A stretch of DNA of 9,648 nt from TH1177 sp042138015 (GTDB taxonomy: Archaea > Thermoproteota > Nitrososphaeria > Nitrososphaerales > Nitrososphaeraceae), in contig JBHIVA010000072.1 in NCBI GenBank assembly GCA_042138015.1, positions 1-9,648 of the forward strand, written 5' to 3'. The notes beneath the pieces are model-generated. The model did not search any database and was not told the origin of the DNA. It saw nothing but the letters and a program-made list of their open reading frames with translations. Positions 5,635-9,648 of this stretch are shown here, one piece after another. A program made the translations under genes and the position numbers. Positions within the stretch are counted from its first letter, which is position 1. The number at the start of each line of letters is the position of its first letter.

Positions 5635-7467
5635 TTATCTTGACTTGAATAATTTGATATCTGCTGATGTTAAAATAGCGTTTAAAATTTTCTTTCCATA
5701 TTCTGATCTCTTGTCAATTTTTATCCTCGCTTTTTTTCCAATTTGAGAACTTAATATAAATTCATTATCAATATAAATTCCTACATTGGTGCCTATCTCT
5801 TTATTATCAACAATAAATACTATTGATGATCCTGATTCATTGATTTGAAAGTCCACGCCGTTTCCTAATACAGGTATTCTTGGCTCAACATCAATTTTCA
5901 TACCTATAACTTGTTCAAGCTCTGAAACTGTTGCCCCACCTTTTCCGATGATTCTGGGAATTAATTCCTTATCTACTTTAATTCTTACCTTGTTATTGGA
6001 TACTATTTCTATTTCTGCATTAGGATCGAATCTTCTTACAATATCCTTTATTTTGGATTCAGCCATTTTCTTTACATTATTCGATGATTGTTTTTCCCCT
6101 TTTATTTCCCTCACAGGTACAACAATGTTTTCTTCACCGTAAGTATAAATCTCATATTCTAATTGACCAGATTCGTAGTCACAGATCTCAACTATGGGTC
6201 TTGCAAGATCATCTTCAGTCATTCCTGTAGGAACTTTAACTGTTAGTTTGAGGTCATATACCTTGTTTACAGAACCATTTTTTAAAAATATTATAGTATC
6301 TAAGACATGAGGAATCATTCCCATTTCTATCTTACCTATGAATCTCTGTACTGCATCTATAGGACTGTTAGCATGAATAATTCCAATCATACCAACTCCA
6401 GATAATCTCATATCTGCAAAAACGTTAAAATCTCTAAGCCTCCTAATCTCATCAAAAATAGTATAGTCAGGTCTTACCAATAGTAAAACATCAACAGAGT
6501 TTTCAAAACTTCCTTCCAGTGGACTATATTGTGTAACTTCTTTTGGTACTTGTAAATCTCTCGGAGATTCAAAGGTTTTTACTATTTTACTCTTTTTAAT
6601 GTAAAATTCTGCAAGACTACTAGCTAATGTACTCTTTCCTGAGCCAGGAGGCCCTGCGATCATTATACCCTCAGCTTTTTCTTCTAAGCGTTTCAAAAGT
6701 TTCTCACTTAATTTATAATCATCTAAAGAAAGATGAACGATTGGTCTTACGATAGTTATTTCTATCGCATCAGAAAATGGAGGTCTAGTGATAGTGATCC
6801 TATATTTATCATATTGAATAACATTTGCTCCCTCACGGGAAATTTCGTATAGCTTGTTTGCATTCAGTGGGTTAAATTCATATATTTCTTTTATTACCCC
6901 CTTTAGAAATTCACCTGTAATTATTTTATCATCTAATTTTGCTAATTGGAAATTCCCTGGATGTCCAATCTTTGCATAAGGACAGACACCTTCCTTTAGG
7001 TGAACACTCATAGTTTGTTCAGAAAAAAATTTCTCGAACTTGAATTTAGTTATTTTATTATCAGGTTTTATAAGAATAGACTCTATTCCTTGAGCCAAAG
7101 CTGAAATATGTTGAACATAATCTGCTGTAACTAGGATTCCTTTCTCATTACGTGCAATTTCATTTATAATTGAGTCTATTCTCCCATGTTTTGCTAATAG
7201 AATATCATCATAATTTGGTCTGTCTCCAGAAAAAATCAACTTGATCTTTCTTTCTTGACATTCCTCTCTTATTTCTTGAATTTCTTGTAAACCAACAAAT
7301 CCATGTTCTCTATTAGTTGACGCTTGGGCTTGTAATTCATCTAATACCGCATAAGGAATAATTATTTCATCATTTTTATTTATCTTACCCGAATACAACA
7401 TTTTGGTTATTTCTTTATCAATTACGATACTTGTATCTAAAACAAATTTTTTCACTAATAAATTCAT
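5635..7467 (-). CDS. PIN domain-PilT/VirB11-type ATPase-KH domain protein
   Basis: This 610-residue cytosolic protein is of a type widespread in archaea (PINc/VapC-family ATPase). The PIN nuclease domain occupies about 1-135. Its acidic residues are D11 in VLDTS, E44 in LDEL, D98 in RIDSI and D116 in TADY, so the RNase site looks intact. A linker (about 140-250) leads to the secretion-type ATPase: Walker A GPPGSGKST (272-280), acidic box near 300-303, Walker B TIFDEIRR (336-343) and the HAN histidine box (365-367). A KH RNA-binding module follows at about 470-530, with RIIGKGG (505-511) as its GxxG loop. A beta-rich tail (about 540-610) resembles the family's usual end. The domain set implies ATP-driven RNA handling, possibly ribosome- or degradation-linked; no substrate is established as far as I know. 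ATG 7467 sits directly before the PIN strand. It is divergent from the gene at 7603, with a 135-bp shared upstream region. Confidence 0.95.
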   Translation of the reverse strand: MNLLVKKFVLDTSIVIDKEITKMLYSGKINKNDEIIIPYAVLDELQAQASTNREHGFVGLQEIQEIREECQERKIKLIFSGDRPNYDDILLAKHGRIDSIINEIARNEKGILVTADYVQHISALAQGIESILIKPDNKITKFKFEKFFSEQTMSVHLKEGVCPYAKIGHPGNFQLAKLDDKIITGEFLKGVIKEIYEFNPLNANKLYEISREGANVIQYDKYRITITRPPFSDAIEITIVRPIVHLSLDDYKLSEKLLKRLEEKAEGIMIAGPPGSGKSTLASSLAEFYIKKSKIVKTFESPRDLQVPKEVTQYSPLEGSFENSVDVLLLVRPDYTIFDEIRRLRDFNVFADMRLSGVGMIGIIHANSPIDAVQRFIGKIEMGMIPHVLDTIIFLKNGSVNKVYDLKLTVKVPTGMTEDDLARPIVEICDYESGQLEYEIYTYGEENIVVPVREIKGEKQSSNNVKKMAESKIKDIVRRFDPNAEIEIVSNNKVRIKVDKELIPRIIGKGGATVSELEQVIGMKIDVEPRIPVLGNGVDFQINESGSSIVFIVDNKEIGTNVGIYIDNEFILSSQIGKKARIKIDKRSEYGKKILNAILTSADIKLFKSR

Positions 7468-7560
7468 ATTTTATATTCATCTTTTGTAATTAAAATTTAT
7501 TCTATAACTTTGAAACAATTACCTCTTGACAACTTTATTTGAATAAAATAGTGTAGTGGT

Positions 7561-7570
7561 CTATATATTA
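7561..7570 (+). promoter_or_regulatory. TATA box for the 7603 gene
   Basis: CTATATATTA is centred 38 bases before the TTG start. The expected transcription start, near 7590, would leave a leader of about a dozen bases. If the ATG at 7648 were used the leader would be near 57. The palindrome AGCTAGCT follows closely (about 7570-7577). Confidence 0.4.
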
Positions 7571-7602
7571 GCTAGCTTTTAGAATGCTAATTAACAAAAA
7601 TA

Positions 7603-8208
7603 TTGAACACCCTTTCATTTAAAAATAAACTAGATAATATTTTTGAAATGGCTATACCTTCAAAGGAACATGCTAAAACTAGGTTAGAGGAATTCCGAAC
7701 TATTTTAAAATATATGCCCTTTTTACAGAAAAATGGGTTATCTGATTGTGGACGAGGTCAAATTATTGGTCAAATACATTTATTACAGGAATTTCTTAAC
7801 GAAAAACAAGTAAATAATGAGATTATCAATACACAACAAGAAAATTCTAGTATAAATAGTAACAGTAATAGTAATAATAATAGTAATATTATTGTACAAG
7901 ACGATGCATCTATTACCGATGCTGTATCTTCTTTGCCACAATTTTATGAACCAGCCAAACAAGAAATTACTAGATCTTCTACCACTGATACAAATTCAAA
8001 GGATAATACCTTCGATATTGATAATTTAATTCTAGAAGATGATCGCAATCCAAACGAAGAGAATAAATTACTTGGATCTCGCTGGTTAAGACCTTTTAAA
8101 AACGATGAAAATGAAAAGAAAAAACCGTTAGATTATTTTGACAAAAATGAGATCACCCAATCTTGGAAAGAAAAAATAAGAAAAATGACTCAGTCTGATA
8201 TTATATAA
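7603..8208 (+). CDS. Hypothetical protein: helical head, Asn/Ser tract, charged tail
   Basis: This is a 201-residue cytosolic protein that I do not recognise. Residues about 5-68 look like a folded helical unit (MAIPSKEHAKTRLEEF at 16-31, LKYMPFLQKNGLSDCGRGQI at 35-54, LLQEFLNEK at 60-68). Residues 69-100 are Asn/Ser/Gln-rich, with NSNSNSNNNSN (85-95) encoded by an AGTAAT-type repeat. Residues 100-155 are acidic and Ser/Thr-rich, probably disordered. The tail (157-201) is ordered-looking again: LGSRWLRPFKNDENEKKKPLDYF, then a basic helix SWKEKIRKM. This layout suggests an adaptor with conserved ends and a flexible linker. The start is TTG 7603 (upstream in-frame TAA at 7588-7590) or ATG 7648 at residue 16; TATA spacing favours TTG. 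It diverges from the PIN-ATPase gene, so shared regulation is possible. Confidence 0.7.
   Translation: MNTLSFKNKLDNIFEMAIPSKEHAKTRLEEFRTILKYMPFLQKNGLSDCGRGQIIGQIHLLQEFLNEKQVNNEIINTQQENSSINSNSNSNNNSNIIVQDDASITDAVSSLPQFYEPAKQEITRSSTTDTNSKDNTFDIDNLILEDDRNPNEENKLLGSRWLRPFKNDENEKKKPLDYFDKNEITQSWKEKIRKMTQSDII
7854..7890 (+). repeat. In-frame AGTAAT/AATAGT simple repeat
   Basis: A run of AGT and AAT triplets in the middle of the 7603 gene encodes alternating Ser and Asn. Length change here would keep the frame in multiples of three and alter only the flexible linker. Confidence 0.7.
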
Positions 8209-8209
8209 A

Positions 8210-8242
8210 TTTTTATTTTATTTTCCTTTATTATTTTGGTTT
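8210..8242 (+). terminator. T-rich terminator after the 7603 gene
   Basis: Directly behind the stop lie repeated T runs (TTTTTATTTTATTTTCC and onward). This is a typical hairpin-free archaeal terminator. An (ATATT)n stretch at about 8250-8263 follows before the convergent aldo/keto reductase gene. Confidence 0.45.
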
Positions 8243-8292
8243 ATTATCTTATATTATATTATATTTTATTTCTTACAAATTTATTAAATTGT

Positions 8293-9435
8293 CTAATTTT
8301 TTGTTAGTAGATTAATTGCTAAATTAAATTGCTCTTCTGATAGTAACGAAGTTTCTGCTATCTTCATATTTTCTTTCACATGTTCTATTTTTTTCTGACC
8401 TAAAAGTGGTGCTATTATTCCAGGAGTCGATCTTATTATCTGAACCAATTTCAAAACCTGATTATTTAAATTCTCTGCATATTCTGGAATTTTACTATTC
8501 AATAATCTTCCTTGAAATAATGGAACACTAGAAAATACCCCGATCCCTAATTTCATAGCCGCTTCTAGTATTGTTAAATTTTTTTCTTCTGTAATAGTTT
8601 GGTTTTTAAGAAAAAGAGCTTCACTATATGCTAAATTATACGGTAGTTGAATAAAGCGAAATCCATGATCTTCTCCTCCAACATCTCTAGCCAAATTATT
8701 TACTTCTCCCAGTGATAAATATTCCTTATTTTCTTCATTCACTCGAAAACAGGTCCATGTAGCCATTCCATAATATCTTATTTTGTTCTCTTTTCGAAAT
8801 TTCTCATAAGTCTCAAATACCTTATAGAGCTTTTCAAAAAATTCTTTTTTTCCTATATCTTGATTCCAGCTTTCAAGAGCATTATGTATATAGACCAGAT
8901 CTAATGTTTTTAGTTTGAGATTGCAAAGGGATTTTTCAACACATTTTTCTATGTAATTAGGGTTTAGAACATTGTATCCTGAACTTATATCTTCTGCTTT
9001 AATGACACCTGTTGATATGTACATTTTTTGCATATACTCTAATACATCAATTTGAGGATAATCTCCATCGTTTGTAATGTATCCGTTTTTTGTACTAATA
9101 AATATCTGATCTCTTGCAATTATTTCATCTTTTATCAATCTCCCTAAAGCTCTACCTATGCTTTTTTCTGATTTCATTGCTCTGTAATTAATTGCCGTAT
9201 CAATAACATTAATGCCGCCTGTTTTTACAGATTCATAAACAGCATCTTCTATTTCTAAATCCTCTTCTGTAGATAGACCTCCTAAATAAGTACCCATTCC
9301 AATACTTGATAGATATAATTCATCAAACTTTTTAAAATGAGACTCAGATATACCTTTTTTTAATGCATCTTCTCTAAATTTTTTTGTTCCTTCTGGTGAA
9401 GCAAATCCTTCTAAATAGAAATTCTCTTTTGCCAA
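8293..9435 (-). CDS. Aldo/keto reductase family oxidoreductase
   Basis: This 380-residue cytosolic enzyme has a TIM-barrel fold and is expected to reduce aldehydes or ketones with NADPH. The catalytic tetrad is visible: D79 (NVIDTA), Y84 (NYR), K116 (ISTKNGY) and H184 (YIHN). Further family marks are GMGTYLGG (46-53), IRYYGMATW (219-227), and the cofactor-phosphate region STPGIIAPLLGQKKIEHVKENM (336-357) near the end. It is longer than usual (about 310-340). The extra length lies at the N-terminus (about 1-38) and in the segment after K116 (about 119-157), next to the active site, so substrate choice may be special. The native substrate is unknown. The TTG at 9435 is chosen because an in-frame TGA lies seven codons upstream and a TATA-like box is correctly spaced; the first internal ATG (residue 47) would cut the barrel. 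It is convergent with the 7603 gene and divergent from the Gly/Ser-rich frame. Confidence 0.92.
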   Translation of the reverse strand: MAKENFYLEGFASPEGTKKFREDALKKGISESHFKKFDELYLSSIGMGTYLGGLSTEEDLEIEDAVYESVKTGGINVIDTAINYRAMKSEKSIGRALGRLIKDEIIARDQIFISTKNGYITNDGDYPQIDVLEYMQKMYISTGVIKAEDISSGYNVLNPNYIEKCVEKSLCNLKLKTLDLVYIHNALESWNQDIGKKEFFEKLYKVFETYEKFRKENKIRYYGMATWTCFRVNEENKEYLSLGEVNNLARDVGGEDHGFRFIQLPYNLAYSEALFLKNQTITEEKNLTILEAAMKLGIGVFSSVPLFQGRLLNSKIPEYAENLNNQVLKLVQIIRSTPGIIAPLLGQKKIEHVKENMKIAETSLLSEEQFNLAINLLTKN

Positions 9436-9458
9436 TAAATTATAGTATTCTTTTCAGC

Positions 9459-9465
9459 ATATAAT
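9459..9465 (-). promoter_or_regulatory. TATA-like box of the aldo/keto reductase gene
   Basis: ATTATAT on the minus strand is centred about 27 bases before the TTG start at 9435. This fits leaderless transcription and supports the TTG choice. Confidence 0.45.
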
Positions 9466-9507
9466 TTTAGTCTTATATTAAATAAAGAGTTCTACTACAA
9501 ACAAAGG

Positions 9508-9515
9508 TGTATATG
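9508..9515 (+). promoter_or_regulatory. TATA-like box for the right-edge gene
   Basis: TGTATATG is centred about 26 bases before the GTG at 9538, the spacing expected for a leaderless archaeal gene. It supports that start, but the box is short. Confidence 0.35.
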
Positions 9516-9537
9516 TAGTCATTTCAAATTATTTGAC

Positions 9538-9648
9538 GTGAATAGTAATTTGCCGGGCAGTAGTGTTAGTAGTGAAGGAGGTGCAGGTGGAGGCGCCAAT
9601 AAAGGCGGAGGTGGAAGTAGTAGTGCAGGAGGATCCTCCGGTCCTGGC
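9538..9648 (+). CDS. Start of a Gly/Ser-rich protein, cut by the window edge
   Basis: This frame runs 37 codons from GTG 9538 to the end of the window. It encodes a Gly/Ser-dominated, low-complexity chain (GSSVSSEGGAGGGANKGGGG, then SSSAGGSSGPG), probably a disordered or surface-exposed segment. No signal peptide comes first, so it is either cytosolic or the true start lies elsewhere. The frame is open further upstream (back to at least 9451) but offers no ATG. A second frame, from about 9542, is also open to the edge and reads Val/Glu-rich (VVKEVQVEAPIKAEVEVVV); it has no upstream start except internal GTGs, so I prefer the Gly/Ser frame. GC content rises sharply here compared with the rest of the window. 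Gly-rich tails and linkers occur in some thaumarchaeal proteins. The function cannot be named. Confidence 0.45.
   Translation, partial: MNSNLPGSSVSSEGGAGGGANKGGGGSSSAGGSSGPG

Noticed and set aside
5948..6142. Plus-strand 64-codon frame antisense to the KH region
   Set aside because: It is a shadow of the PIN-ATPase-KH gene; no independent start signal or family likeness.

Overview
The window looks like chromosomal DNA of an AT-rich archaeon, most likely an ammonia-oxidising thaumarchaeon (class Nitrososphaeria; a soil genus such as Nitrosocosmicus or Nitrososphaera is a guess). The reasons are a PIN-PilT ATPase-KH protein of the archaeal type, secreted and membrane proteins of kinds I associate with this group, Asn/Ser-rich linkers, many TTG starts, and TATA boxes 24-30 nt upstream of start codons, as expected for leaderless archaeal transcripts. 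I see no rRNA, tRNA, CRISPR array, insertion sequence or phage gene.

Region 1-1434 is sparsely coding. It holds the tail of an unknown gene (1-132) and a small helical protein (575-940), separated by AT-rich stretches with short repeats. Gene 1435-1842 encodes a small, probably beta-rich cytosolic protein of unknown function. On the opposite strand, 1964-2758 encodes an exported protein with four cysteines and a W-rich motif. Its 3' end carries a hairpin plus T-run that overlaps its own stop codon.

A shared upstream region (2759-3083) separates this gene from a znuA-like metal-binding protein (3084-4049). The metal-binding protein is followed by a two-TM protein with an extracytoplasmic domain (4205-4678). 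No ABC ATPase or permease lies in the window, so the transport partners must be elsewhere.

The minus-strand pair 7467-5635 (PIN-ATPase-KH) and 5511-4681 (prephenate dehydratase, phenylalanine synthesis) runs in tandem. The 123-bp gap contains three in-phase 10-bp repeats abutting a TATA-like box. Convergent genes meet with only 2 bp between stops at 4679-4680. Diverging from the PIN-ATPase gene is a 201-aa protein with a helical head, an Asn/Ser tract and a charged tail (7603-8208).

An aldo/keto reductase (9435-8293) lies convergent to that gene. Beyond it, 9538-9648 is probably the start of a Gly/Ser-rich protein, with an abrupt rise in GC content.

Most of the window is ordinary archaeal housekeeping and lineage-specific hypothetical genes, and I do not see a clear new multi-gene system. 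The best leads are the repeat-flanked pheA promoter, the divergent exported-protein/metal-binding locus with palindromes, the Gly/Ser-rich gene at the right edge, and the unassigned protein families.
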